From Arthrobacter sp. B2a2-09 (GTDB lineage Bacteria > Actinomycetota > Actinomycetes > Actinomycetales > Micrococcaceae): 64,000 bases of DNA. The position numbers and the translations under genes are program-made. Numbering within the stretch: the stretch's first letter is position 1; the number at the start of each line of letters is the position of its first letter. Positions 36,143-45,130 of the stretch are shown piece by piece. The notes under the pieces were generated by a model. That model searched no databases and was not told the DNA's origin. It was given only the letters and a program-made list of their open reading frames with translations. The stretch is taken from NCBI RefSeq assembly GCF_027587375.1, contig NZ_JAMXIC010000002.1, forward strand, positions 124,001-188,000. Direction: 5' to 3'.

Positions 36143-38275
36143 TCAGATAGAGACAGTTGTTCCCTGTCGCCAGTAGTCGGCAACAGACTTACGTTCAAGA
36201 TAGTTGTTCTTGTCGTTTTCGGCGTCAACGATCATTCGCACACTCTGCCCTGTCATGAAGGATTCCAAACCCACTCGAATTGCTGTTTGCGAAAGGAAAC
36301 GAGAAAACTCGGTGACTGAGTCCACCGCCTGAACCTCGATCGGGTTTCCATGAACGATAGCGTTGCGGGCCCGCTTGCGACGTTCGGCGATAATCTGTGC
36401 CTCTTGAGTATATTCATTATGGAGCTCGGCGTAAGCCTGGGTATCGTCGACACTTGCCAATACCCTGGTCACCCACGCCTTGTCGGATTCGACCTTGCAC
36501 AAATTGGAAATTTCCTTGGCATGATCGGCCACAAAGACCAGCCATGGGGAAGTCGGCCCACTACTGTAGAGCTTTCGCTTGAGCTGATCGCATCTAGCTT
36601 GATTCTCGCCGATGCTCATAAGAGACATGGTGGTAGCTCGGTGAACGTCGGCTTCCCACCGCGCAGCAGGCCACCAAGCGATAAGCTCCTCGAAGAAGTC
36701 TTCCGGGGCCATCATGGCGTAGGCAGCAATGTGTTGTACGACGCGATCTTCGAGGGGTATCAAGGCCCGATTCTCAACGTCGGTGACCCTCGACGACATC
36801 TTCCCCCGTGAATACGGCTGATCGGCCGACGTCTGGGCTTCCAAAGCCGCTTTCAGGTAGATCGGCAAGGTGTTCGTCTCAAGGGCACTGAAGAGACTTG
36901 AAGCGTAGTCTTTGATGGCATCCCCAATGGCAATTCGCCCATGCGGATCGTCGATGGCCTTGCGGGTCCCACCGCTCCACGATTGAACCGTCAGGTGCCC
37001 ATCCTGCAGAATGTAGCATTCAGTCTGGTATGGCCGAGTACCGCCCGACCAATGGGTGCCGACGTCCAGCACGGCTTCAGCGATTCCAGTAGCCAACTCT
37101 CGAGCACCGGTAGCCGTTGTTTTTGCCAGATCAACTCGCACAAGGAGTTCAACTGTCGGCTCCTCATCGATTAGTTCGGGATAACGCAGGGAGCTGTTCT
37201 CCACGATATGTTCGAGTTCTGCCTTGAACGGAAAGTCGGGGCCATCAGGCCGGGCATTAGGAATGTACCAAGCAGCGTCCATGAATGCGACTCTGCCGCC
37301 ACCCATCGGCTCAGTCAGCCTGACCCCGCGATATCCAAGCCAGACGACAATGTCCTCGATTTTTGCCGGTTCGAGCAACAATTTTTCGGCAAACTCCACC
37401 CGTTTATCCGGCGGCAGGAGTTGCTTCGTCCCGTCTTCGACGGGGAGTCCCCGCCCCCCTAGGTCCTGGGCCAGTAGATGAGCCACCCCAGACAGAACGG
37501 CATCCGCATCACGGCGGCGTAACTCAAGCTGGGCATGAAGAAGGTCGACCATCTCGCGAAATTCCAAACGGTTTGCGCCCGAACCGCGGGCAACTCCGAC
37601 GAGATCCGACCATACTGCCTGTATTGCCCCATCAGTTCCAACCAGACCGACTAATTCTTCAGCAGCCTGAAGCAGCTCCGCCCATTCTGCGCTAGTCCGT
37701 AGCCCTGTCGGCTGAGCGAGGACTGCTCGACCCGCTGAATTCAAGCTCGTCAAGGCAACAGACAGCCGCGACGATGCCGAATGCAGATACCGTCCTGTGT
37801 GGGCCCCCAACGCATCAAGAGATTGCTGCAGATCAGCCGCCAAGGATCCCCGGTTTTGAGCCTTCCGCCATGCGTCCTCCCCGCTAGCAAGATTCACCCA
37901 TTCGATAATCTCCCTCGCACAGGTAGTCAATGGAAGTACCGAAACCGAGACATATCGTCGGTCCAAGGATGACACCAAAGACCTAATCCAGGTCGGTTCC
38001 TCTTCTGGCCAATCCAAACGAACATTGTGATCAATAAGCACACGACCCCCACTTTCGACTAGTAACACAATCATCACACCACGCTGATTCAACCACCCGA
38101 ACAGCCAGCTAGTTCGGAGCGGCGCCAGCTCGGCGGGGACTGCACCTTGTCCCTGGAGATGTCCGTGGGCCGCTGGGTCATCCCCGGCCTTCGCGAAAAC
38201 CTCCGACTCGACGTTCGCGACCTGGCATTGCTGCCCTTCCGGGCTGTCGCTCTGTTGTGCTTCTTGGTCGATCAT
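36143..38275 (-). CDS. Large HEPN-type protein, candidate defence gene
   Basis: This protein of about 710 residues has no family I recognise. Near the C-terminus is ERRKRARNAIVHGNPIE, a HEPN RNxxxH motif as found in RNase toxins and phage-defence proteins. The N-terminal part (LFGWLNQRGVMIVLLVESGG, DHNVRLDWPEEEPTWI) looks like a separate domain. The gene is visibly richer in A+T than its neighbours, which suggests transfer. The frame is open to 38545; I start at ATG 38275 because residues before it look random. ATG 38074 is another option. It stands alone between an IS21 remnant and an IS21. Confidence 0.6.
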   Translation of the reverse strand: MIDQEAQQSDSPEGQQCQVANVESEVFAKAGDDPAAHGHLQGQGAVPAELAPLRTSWLFGWLNQRGVMIVLLVESGGRVLIDHNVRLDWPEEEPTWIRSLVSSLDRRYVSVSVLPLTTCAREIIEWVNLASGEDAWRKAQNRGSLAADLQQSLDALGAHTGRYLHSASSRLSVALTSLNSAGRAVLAQPTGLRTSAEWAELLQAAEELVGLVGTDGAIQAVWSDLVGVARGSGANRLEFREMVDLLHAQLELRRRDADAVLSGVAHLLAQDLGGRGLPVEDGTKQLLPPDKRVEFAEKLLLEPAKIEDIVVWLGYRGVRLTEPMGGGRVAFMDAAWYIPNARPDGPDFPFKAELEHIVENSSLRYPELIDEEPTVELLVRVDLAKTTATGARELATGIAEAVLDVGTHWSGGTRPYQTECYILQDGHLTVQSWSGGTRKAIDDPHGRIAIGDAIKDYASSLFSALETNTLPIYLKAALEAQTSADQPYSRGKMSSRVTDVENRALIPLEDRVVQHIAAYAMMAPEDFFEELIAWWPAARWEADVHRATTMSLMSIGENQARCDQLKRKLYSSGPTSPWLVFVADHAKEISNLCKVESDKAWVTRVLASVDDTQAYAELHNEYTQEAQIIAERRKRARNAIVHGNPIEVQAVDSVTEFSRFLSQTAIRVGLESFMTGQSVRMIVDAENDKNNYLERKSVADYWRQGTTVSI

Positions 38276-38653
38276 TCCTGGATGCACGGAACGACCGGTG
38301 AAACCCCAGTTACGGATATGGGTGGAGTAGACCCGAGTCCAGACGTCCAGTGCAACGACTTGTGTCTGAGGTGCACGATGATCACGCAGCGGAGATGCTG
38401 CGGCGCATGATGCGATTGGCAGTACGCGCGTTGATGCCCTTCCAATGCAGAGTCGCTCGTGACGTGCCTCTAGATGATCGGCGGTGCTATCGATACATGA
38501 CACCCCGCCCGACGCGTCCGGGGGATTTGCTTGCCAGAAACGCAAAGCACGAGGCGCTTCTATACGGCCGGATCGTATTTATCCCGTACTCGGCACAGTC
38601 ATGCCGTCCCGGTTAATCCAGCGTCGTTCATGCGGTACGGCGCTGTGGGCTGG

Positions 38654-39055
38654 TTACAGGGTCTCCAAGTCGCGGGCATGGACCCAAAGACCGAGACGGG
38701 AGAACTCCTCCGGCGTCCCAGCCCTGATCCTTGCAATCCACTGCTCGGACGGAGCCGGCAGGATCGTGACGACCCATTCCTCTGCCAGAGGCTCGGGCAT
38801 CGTCCAGGGAGGCCGCGGAATTCCGAGGCGGTCGCATTCGCGCCCAACGACCGCTGCAAGCAGAGTGTCCCACCGGGTCGACCCGGTGGACTCGGGAGGC
38901 ACCAGAAAATCCGAACGGTTTTCCGGATGCGTGTCACGGAAGTCAGCTAATGCCGAGGTCATGACCCGGAACGCGAACTCCAGGTCACCGCGAGCGAGCT
39001 CGCTCCTCATGATCGCAGCCGTCTTTCTCGAACTAAGCCGGTGTTCGTCATTCAT
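38654..39055 (-). CDS. Small actinobacterial hypothetical protein
   Basis: This 133-residue soluble protein begins MNDEHRLSSRKTAAIMRSEL, then FRVMTSALADFR and STGSTRWDTLLAAVVGRECD. Similar proteins in actinobacteria often precede nucleotidyltransferase-type toxins, but no such partner follows here. I take ATG 39055; the longer frame runs through the IS21 border. The gene ends shortly before the unknown HEPN gene and may have lost its partner. Confidence 0.6.
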   Translation of the reverse strand: MNDEHRLSSRKTAAIMRSELARGDLEFAFRVMTSALADFRDTHPENRSDFLVPPESTGSTRWDTLLAAVVGRECDRLGIPRPPWTMPEPLAEEWVVTILPAPSEQWIARIRAGTPEEFSRLGLWVHARDLETL

Positions 39056-39171
39056 GGCTGAGTATTTGAAGGTTTGGAAGCCACTCGATATTGCCTTTCG
39101 GGGCCATTGATATTGCCGGTGGGGGCCAGTGGCCGAGGTTGTGGGGGCCACGGGTCCCCACCGACGTTTTC

Positions 39172-39918
39172 TTACTGCTTCATGCTGGCGTGTTGGCGCA
39201 TGTTGTGGTTGCCGGTATCGACCCAGATGGTGTTGTGCACGATGCGGTCCATGATCGCATCGGCGTGGACCCCGGAGCCGAGCCGCTGGTGCCAGTCTTT
39301 CTTGGCGTACTGGGTGCAGAACACGGTTGATGCTGTGTCGTACCGGCGCTCCAGCAGTTCCAACAGCATGCTGCGCATGCCCTCGTCGGGGTGGTCAAGA
39401 AGCCATTCGTCGATCACGAGCAGGGTGAAGGCCGCGTACTTGTTCAGGAATTTGGTTTGTCCCTGTGGCTTGTCTTTTGCCAGCGCCCAGGCTTCCTCAA
39501 GGTCGGGCATGCGGACGTAGTGGGCCCGGATCCGGTGCTGGCAGGCCTGCTTCGCCAGCGCGCACCCCAGGTAGGACTTCCCGGATCCGGTGAATCCTTG
39601 AAACACGACGTTCTGCTGCCGTTCGATGAACGAACAGGTGCCGAGCTGGGGGATCACGTTCCGGTCCAGACCCCGCTCGTCCACGAGGTCGAGCCGGCGC
39701 AGATCCGCGCCGGGGTAGCGTAGCCCGGCCCGCCGGATCAGTCCCTCAACCTTGGCGTGGTTGAACCCGGAGTGGGCCTCGTCGACGACCAACCGGAGCC
39801 GTTCCTCGAAGGCCATGCCGAGCACGAGCGTCTCGTCCTGGGCCTCGAGCGCCTCCAGCATCGGGGCGGCACCCATCTCGCGGAGCTTGCGTTTGGTTTC
39901 GATATCGATCCCGCTCAT
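39172..39918 (-). CDS. istB: IS21-family helper ATPase IstB
   Basis: This 248-residue AAA+ ATPase has Walker A GFTGSGKS and Walker B LLVIDEWLL. KNRYDTA-type C-terminal helices (ERRYDTASTVFCTQYAKKDW, DAIMDRIVHNT) are typical of IstB. It is complete, with ATG overlapping the istA stop (ATGA). It is distinct from the IstB at 33292. With istA broken it probably has no partner in this element. Confidence 0.9.
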   Translation of the reverse strand: MSGIDIETKRKLREMGAAPMLEALEAQDETLVLGMAFEERLRLVVDEAHSGFNHAKVEGLIRRAGLRYPGADLRRLDLVDERGLDRNVIPQLGTCSFIERQQNVVFQGFTGSGKSYLGCALAKQACQHRIRAHYVRMPDLEEAWALAKDKPQGQTKFLNKYAAFTLLVIDEWLLDHPDEGMRSMLLELLERRYDTASTVFCTQYAKKDWHQRLGSGVHADAIMDRIVHNTIWVDTGNHNMRQHASMKQ

Positions 39919-40725
39919 TTGGCACCACCTGCGTAGTATTCGGCGCCGCGGACGTATCCGCCGTGTTCGGCCGGTTCATCCCGTGGTGGCCTGAGTCCGG
40001 CGGCTTTGTCCTGCTCTGTGGCCAGGATCGGCTGCAGATGCGCATACCGCGGGGACCGCACACGCCCTGCCAACGCAAGCCGGCAGGCTGCCTCGAGGCG
40101 TTCGGCCGAGTAGCGCCGGGAGAGCCGCAACACGGCCAGTGCTGCGTCCAGGCCCTGCTCGTCGACCGGGACGGACTCGAAGATCCGGTTGACCACGGTC
40201 ACCGCTGCCGGGCCGATCCGTCCGGCCCACTCCCGCACCCGGGGCGGGTCCCATTGCCGGTACTTCTCGCCGGCGGGCAGGTCGGCGTCGTTGGTGCGGT
40301 ACTCGTTGGCCGCGCCCTCGGGCAGCAGCAGGTGGCTGGTCAGCCGTTCGGTGCCCCGGTAGGCCTGAATCACCCGATCGGTGATCCGCAGGTCCACCTT
40401 GGTGCCGATATTGGCAAAGGGCACCGAATAGTAGTTCCTCTCCCAGACCACGTGCCCGTTCCGGGCTACCCGGCGCCCGTAGGCCCACCTGCTGATCTCG
40501 TAGGCCGCCGCCGGCAACCCTGTCAGCAGCGGCTGTTCCTCGGCTGCGAACACGCTGGCCCTGGACCCGGGCCGCTTCTGGAACGGCTCCGCGTTGTAGG
40601 CCGCCACCCGCTCGATGATGGCGGCCCGGAGGTCCGGCAACGAGGTGAATTGCCGCTGACGCAGCCCGGCGATGATCCAGGTAGCCACGTGGGCGACCGT
40701 GTTTTCCACGCTGGCCTTATCCTTC
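39915..40725 (-). pseudogene. istA: istA 3' part, interrupted
   Basis: This is the C-terminal half of IstA. It starts at DKASVENTVAHVATWIIAGL, which contains the catalytic glutamate, and runs to the normal end with the C-terminal beta-barrel (WERNYYSVPFANIGTKVDLR). The upstream half is at 44205-44956, 3.5 kb away. Rejoining RAPKD and KASVEN across the RIT element restores a standard IstA, proving that the insertion disrupted the gene. Confidence 0.9.
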
Positions 40726-40745
40726 TTATCCCGAATTCGGAATAA

Positions 40746-40834
40746 GAAGGACTATCCCGAGGATTCCGTTATCCCGAGTCGTTGCTGTCATGCGCCTGTG
40801 GGAGCGGCGTCAGGCTGTCATTCCTCGGGATAAC
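40746..40834. repeat. RIT terminal inverted repeat, left
   Basis: These 89 bp match the reverse complement of 44116-44204 in 81 positions; all eight differences lie in a central 16-bp block (40779-40794). The repeat contains TATCCCGAGGA, TTATCCCGAG and, inverted, TCCTCGGGATAAC, probably recombinase-binding sites. Its inner end coincides with the ritC stop. Confidence 0.9.
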
Positions 40835-41856
40835 TATTTGAGTCCGGCGAGCTGGAGGATGATGTCGTCGTTTCCTTTCCAGATGGGGGCGAGGTCGGGT
40901 GTGGTGCTGGCTGCTTTCTGGATTGCCACGCGGACCATCTGGTTGTCTGCTGATGCGTAGATGCTGGTGGTGGTGATGTTGGCGTGGCCGAGGAATTCCT
41001 TGATGTGGGGCAGGGGCACGCCGGCGCGTAGCATCTGCATTGCGCGGGCGTGCCGAAGCTGATGAGCATGGATCCTCCGCTCCGGAAGATCCTGACAGTG
41101 GCCCCGTGCGGCTGTGGCGTGCTTGTTCAGCAGGTAGGTGATGTTGTCCTGGCTCATCGGGTGGCGTTGCCCTGACCGGATTGTATAGAAGAAGGGTGCC
41201 TCCGGTTCGGGCGTGCCGGGGTGGAACACGCCCACGTATTGGTCGAGGTGGCGGCAGGTCTTGTCCATGATGGGGACAGTTCTGCCTTTCCGGCCTTTCC
41301 CCGTGAGTGTCACGCGGCCGCGGCCGGGGGTGGTGTCGATGTCTGCCGGCGTCAGGTCGAGGATTTCCTGGATGCGCGCGGCGGCATCGAAGATGAGCAG
41401 GATGATCGTGGTGTCCCTGAGACCATGGCTGGTGTGTTGTCCTGGTGCTCGGATCAGTGCCTCGACGGCGGGCATAGTCAGTGCGTCGGGTGCATGGGCC
41501 GGTGCACGGGCTGGCCGGATTTGTTTGACGTCCAGCCAGATCGAGACGAGCGACGGGTCCTCTGCGGCGCAGTAGGAGAGGAAGGACTTGATTGCGGCCA
41601 GCCGCTGGTTGGCTGACGAGGGCGCCAGGTTCTTGGGCTCGAGCAGCCAGGTGGTGAACCCGGTGATGGTGGCGTGGTTGATGGCGTCGAAGGTGATCTC
41701 GGCCAGATCCAGGTGCCGTGTTTCGCGAAGATAGGCCAGCAGCGTGTTCAGCGCGGTCTTGTAGGAGCGGATGGTGTGCGGGCTGAGCCTGCGTGCTCGG
41801 GGAAGGTGGACGGTCAGCCAGGCGCGGACGAGTCGGAAGAAATCATCAGAAGTCAT
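40834..41856 (-). CDS. ritC: RIT tyrosine recombinase RitC
   Basis: This 340-residue phage-type integrase, third of the trio, has an N-terminal SAM-like domain (RRLSPHTIRSYKTALNTLLAY) and a full catalytic set: DAAARIQEILDL (Arg), TGKGRKGR (Lys), HQLRHARAM (HxxR), FLGHANITTTSIYA (His and Tyr nine residues later). It starts at ATG 41856 with GGAGG upstream. Its stop lies at the inner edge of the left terminal repeat. The size matches RitC proteins. Confidence 0.92.
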   Translation of the reverse strand: MTSDDFFRLVRAWLTVHLPRARRLSPHTIRSYKTALNTLLAYLRETRHLDLAEITFDAINHATITGFTTWLLEPKNLAPSSANQRLAAIKSFLSYCAAEDPSLVSIWLDVKQIRPARAPAHAPDALTMPAVEALIRAPGQHTSHGLRDTTIILLIFDAAARIQEILDLTPADIDTTPGRGRVTLTGKGRKGRTVPIMDKTCRHLDQYVGVFHPGTPEPEAPFFYTIRSGQRHPMSQDNITYLLNKHATAARGHCQDLPERRIHAHQLRHARAMQMLRAGVPLPHIKEFLGHANITTTSIYASADNQMVRVAIQKAASTTPDLAPIWKGNDDIILQLAGLK

Positions 41857-41944
41857 GGGATGCCTCCGGGAGAATGGATTCGATATCGGTGTTGGCGAGC
41901 CTGCGCAGGTCGGGGTGGAAATCGGCGGCGAGGTGGAAGTAGTA
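41846..41944 (-). pseudogene. ritB: RitB tail containing the catalytic tyrosine, beyond TAG
   Basis: Past the TAG at 41947-41945 the same frame continues YYFHLAADFHPDLRRLANTD and ESILPEAS, ending at a TGA (41848-41846) that overlaps the ritC start by 11 bases. Tyr nine residues after the LGH histidine, the nucleophile position, is the second codon of this tail. Overlap with ritC matches the gene overlaps elsewhere in the trio, so this was once the end of ritB. Confidence 0.8.
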
Positions 41945-42817
41945 CTAGGTGTCCGCGGTGTTGCTGTGCCCTAGGTGCAGACTCAGGTAGGCAACCAGAA
42001 CCTCCGGGTCACGGCCTGCGAGTACCCATCGGTTGATGTTCTCGATCACGTGGGCGTGGCGCAGGTCGTAGGGACGCGGCGGTGAGCCGATGCTGGCCAC
42101 GACGGCAGGGCCGGCGGCGGCCAAGAGCTCGTCAAACCAGCAATTGAGGGTTGACGGACTGTAGAAACGCCCCCATTGGTTGGGGAAGAAAGCCGTCCGG
42201 TCTGGGTGAAAGGCACTGATTGCGGCGTCGTAGCTCCGGCAGTACTCGTGCAGATCGGGCGACATAAACACGATGCGGTCCTTGTGCCCTTTGGACTCAC
42301 GAATGCTGACGGTGCCCCGGGTCAGATCGACGTCATTTCGGTGCAGTCTCTTGGCTTCGCCAGGTCGTAGGCCTAGGCAGTAGATCATGCGGAAGATCGC
42401 AGGGACGAGCAGCTGGCGTTGCCCGCCATAGGGCGAAACCGGAATTTCGTCGGCCGCATCAAAGATCGCTCGTAACTGCTCGTGCGAGAAAATGTGAGGG
42501 CTGTAGTGGATCTGCCTGCCCGGGATTCCCGACGGGATGACATACGCGGGGACGCCGACACTGCTCATGTGTTTGGCGAGCTGTCTGACCGGGGTGATCC
42601 GTCTCATCTGGCCGTTGACGTGCTCACCGGGCCGGGCAACAGCCCAGGTCATAGCCATTTCCCGGGTCAGCGTTGTCTGCCTGGGGTAATCGCGGGCACA
42701 CAGCGCGTCGAAAGCACGCAGGTGCCGCTCGGACGCTAGATAGGGCAGCCCCAGAGCGTGCTTGACGTCGAGTAGAGCCTGGATATGGGCGGCCAGGCCG
42801 CTGACGAGAGTGTTCAT
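41945..42817 (-). CDS. ritB: RIT tyrosine recombinase RitB, amber-truncated
   Basis: This 290-residue recombinase has YCLGLRPGEAKRLHRNDVDL (Arg), ESKGHKDR (Lys), PYDLRHAHVIEN (YxxR in place of HxxR) and LSLHLGHSNTADT just before the stop. The TAG replaces the seventh codon after the LGH histidine, so the nucleophile tyrosine (position nine) is lost unless the codon is read through. ATG 42817 overlaps the ritA stop (ATGA). All other parts are intact, so the lesion is recent or the stop is suppressed. Confidence 0.85.
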   Translation of the reverse strand: MNTLVSGLAAHIQALLDVKHALGLPYLASERHLRAFDALCARDYPRQTTLTREMAMTWAVARPGEHVNGQMRRITPVRQLAKHMSSVGVPAYVIPSGIPGRQIHYSPHIFSHEQLRAIFDAADEIPVSPYGGQRQLLVPAIFRMIYCLGLRPGEAKRLHRNDVDLTRGTVSIRESKGHKDRIVFMSPDLHEYCRSYDAAISAFHPDRTAFFPNQWGRFYSPSTLNCWFDELLAAAGPAVVASIGSPPRPYDLRHAHVIENINRWVLAGRDPEVLVAYLSLHLGHSNTADT

Positions 42818-44058
42818 AGCCGGGCCCATCTTGGCTGAATGCCGGCGAAATCGAGACAGCACTCCCGCATGCGCTTCTCGTCGGCGGCGAGATAATGCTT
42901 TGCCGAGTCGATTCCTCGGTGACCGAGTGCACCGGAGATCACCGGAAGGCTCGTGTCGCCCTCGAGCATCCTGGTCGCGAACGAGGCTCGTAGCACCCGA
43001 AAGCCCTGACCCTTGCCGTTTCGCGGAGATGTCTCGGTGCGGGCGAACGCGCCCGCGGTCACGTTATAAAAGCACGACGAAGTCGACAGGCCAACGTGGG
43101 GTGCCTGGGACCGCAGGAACACATGGTCGTCGGCGACACCGCCAGGCCTGCCGTGCAGGAGATAGTCAGCGATCGCTTCACCGACATCAGCCAGGAGCGG
43201 CAATGTCAGCACGGCCCCCGTTTTGTGCTGAGTCAGGGTGATCTGTCCCTGCGCCCAATCGATGTCCTGCAAACGCAAATTCACAATGTCGACAGGCCGC
43301 AGGCCCGTCCTGGCCGCCAACAGCAGCACCGCCTTGTCCCGGCGGCCTGTCGAGGTGGCCATGTTGGTTGAATTCGTCAGGGCATCAACATCGCAAGACG
43401 TCAGCACATCCACGGACGTGAGGCGCCTCGAAACCTGCCGAGGGACTGCTTGAACCAGGCCAGTGCAGCAGCCGGATTCCTCAAGAAAGCGACACAACAC
43501 CCGCACCGCACTGACGACCGTTCTCATGCTGCCGGGCTGATAGCGGCCGCCGAGGAAGATCGCCGCCGCCGCAACATCCGTGCCAGACAGCGCCCGAGCG
43601 TTTGTCACACCTCGTTCAGGCAGCCACGCCAAAATCGTGCGGCTCACCGTGGCATAGAGTTCCCTCGTGGCGACGGCCAGGCGCTGGCTTTCCAACCACG
43701 CCTCGAACTGTTCCTGAACTGGACGAAACACCGGATCGAGCGCATCATTCGGATGCGTCGGACGAGACAGCGCCCATCGGTAAGAACCTGTCCGTGCCAC
43801 CTCAACGAGCACCAGGGTCGACTTACGCAGCAGCTTGCGCTTCCACTCCTTGATCCGGCCCTCCCGGCGCTCTGCAGCCACGGCCTGCAGATACAAGGCA
43901 ACGACGTCCTCCGTGAACTCGTCAACGCCCTCGCGGGAACAGAACTTCTCAAACTGGGACCACGCCCACCGATACTGCATGTCAGTCGACGGCGCATGCC
44001 CAAGGCCACTGATTGCAGCATCCGCCTGCACGATCAGCCCAGCGATAGAAACGTTCAT
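42814..44058 (-). CDS. ritA: RIT tyrosine recombinase RitA
   Basis: This 414-residue recombinase is first of the trio. Its N-terminal core-binding domain contains TDMQYRWAWSQFEKFCSREG; the catalytic domain has LAARTGLRPVDIVNLRLQDI (Arg), QHKTGAVLTL (Lys), FRVLRASFATRML (RxxR where HxxR is usual) and ALGHRGIDSAKHYLAAD (His and Tyr nine residues later). It ends overlapping ritB (ATGA). It starts about 60 bp inside the right terminal repeat, so the promoter must lie in or next to that repeat. Confidence 0.92.
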   Translation of the reverse strand: MNVSIAGLIVQADAAISGLGHAPSTDMQYRWAWSQFEKFCSREGVDEFTEDVVALYLQAVAAERREGRIKEWKRKLLRKSTLVLVEVARTGSYRWALSRPTHPNDALDPVFRPVQEQFEAWLESQRLAVATRELYATVSRTILAWLPERGVTNARALSGTDVAAAAIFLGGRYQPGSMRTVVSAVRVLCRFLEESGCCTGLVQAVPRQVSRRLTSVDVLTSCDVDALTNSTNMATSTGRRDKAVLLLAARTGLRPVDIVNLRLQDIDWAQGQITLTQHKTGAVLTLPLLADVGEAIADYLLHGRPGGVADDHVFLRSQAPHVGLSTSSCFYNVTAGAFARTETSPRNGKGQGFRVLRASFATRMLEGDTSLPVISGALGHRGIDSAKHYLAADEKRMRECCLDFAGIQPRWARL

Positions 44059-44115
44059 TTCTTGCTCACCTCCAAGTGAAAATCAATAGAGATGAGTCAA
44101 CGAAAACACGCGATG

Positions 44116-44204
44116 GTTATCCCGAGGAATGACAGCCTGACGCCGCTCCCACAGGCACAACGCGACGACTACTCGGGATAACGGAATCCTCGGGATAGTC
44201 CTTC
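44116..44204. repeat. RIT terminal inverted repeat, right
   Basis: This is the 89-bp partner of 40746-40834. It reads inwards from the istA junction CCGAAGGAC and ends in GTTATCCCGAGGAATGACAG. It lies upstream of ritA and may include its promoter. Confidence 0.9.
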
Positions 44205-44956
44205 GGTGCTCTGATACGTCCGGGCAGCACCGCCGCTGAATAGTGCGCCGCCATCTCGCGGTAAGCGTCGTTGAGCACGACCTCGCCCTCGCGGGGATGC
44301 TTGATGACCCCGGTCTTCAGATTGTCCGGCACGATCCGCGGCACCGAACCGGTGAACGCCTCGAACATCGCCACGTGAGCCCGCAACCAGGTGTCCTGCT
44401 TCATGTCCAGGGCGGGTTCGACGAACGCATACCGGCTGAAAGGCAGGCATGCCACGAACAGATACACGGTCCTGGCCTTGCCCGTGATCGGATCGGCCAA
44501 CTGCATCGTGGGCCCCGACCAGTCGACCTCCACCGTCTGCCCGGCCTTGTGCCCGACCCGGGATGCCGCCCCCGTTACCAACACATGCCGCTGGTAGGTC
44601 CTGCAGAACCGGTCATAGCCCATCATCGGCTCACCGGCAGCGGCGCATGAATCGGCATACTCGCCATGCAGCAGCTTCAGCGTCACCCCGACCCGGGCCA
44701 TCTCCCGGTGGACCTGGTCCCAGTCCGGCTGCGCGAACACGCTTTGATGCTCACCACGCCCCGGGAACAACCGGACATACACCTCGCGATCCGAGCTGTC
44801 GGCGATATCGTCCCAAACCACACCGGCCGCATCGGCAGCCTCCAGCACCGCCGTGATGCTCTTCCGCGACATTCCCTGCGATGCCGCGATCGCCCGGCCT
44901 GACAAGCCCTCGGCGCGCAACTGCAACACGAGCTTCGCCCTGATCTTCCGTACCAT
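44205..44956 (-). pseudogene. istA: istA 5' part, interrupted
   Basis: This N-terminal half of IstA has the helix-turn-helix LRAEGLSGRAIAASQGMSRK and the DDE core AGQTVEVDWSGPTMQLADPI (first D) and VPRIVPDNLKTGVIKHPREG (second D). It reads to APKD and then enters the RIT repeat. The third catalytic residue is in the 39915-40725 part. Confidence 0.9.
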
Positions 44957-45130
44957 TGATGATTACTCCTTCCGCCGTGCGCCCTATACACACGACGGAA
45001 GGAGCCTAAACTCGGTGGCCCCCAAGCACGCCACTACCGGCACCCAAGGCCGCTACTGCGCGCTCTGCCCGCTGGCCCCCAAACACACGAAAGATGGACC
45101 CCAACAGCGCGAATATTCACATGGCCATAA

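Larger units (their letters stand above)
40721..44204 (-). mobile_element. RIT element (recombinase in trio)
   Basis: Three overlapping tyrosine recombinase genes lie between long terminal inverted repeats, the definition of RIT elements. TCCTTC is present at both junctions (40720-40725 and 44199-44204) and once in the reconstructed istA target, so it is the duplicated or core sequence. The left edge has an additional 30-bp near-perfect palindrome centred on GAATTC (40721-40750). The element carries no cargo. Confidence 0.9.
39075..45130 (-). mobile_element. IS21-family element split by a RIT element
   Basis: istB, istA 3' part, RIT insertion and istA 5' part lie in order on the minus strand. 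Both outer ends carry several GGGGGCCA repeats (left 39098-39152, right 45015-45105 in inverse orientation) and a matching GCCAxTxGATATT-like outermost sequence. Ends are approximate. Without the insertion the element would be about 2.6 kb, normal for IS21. Confidence 0.7.
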
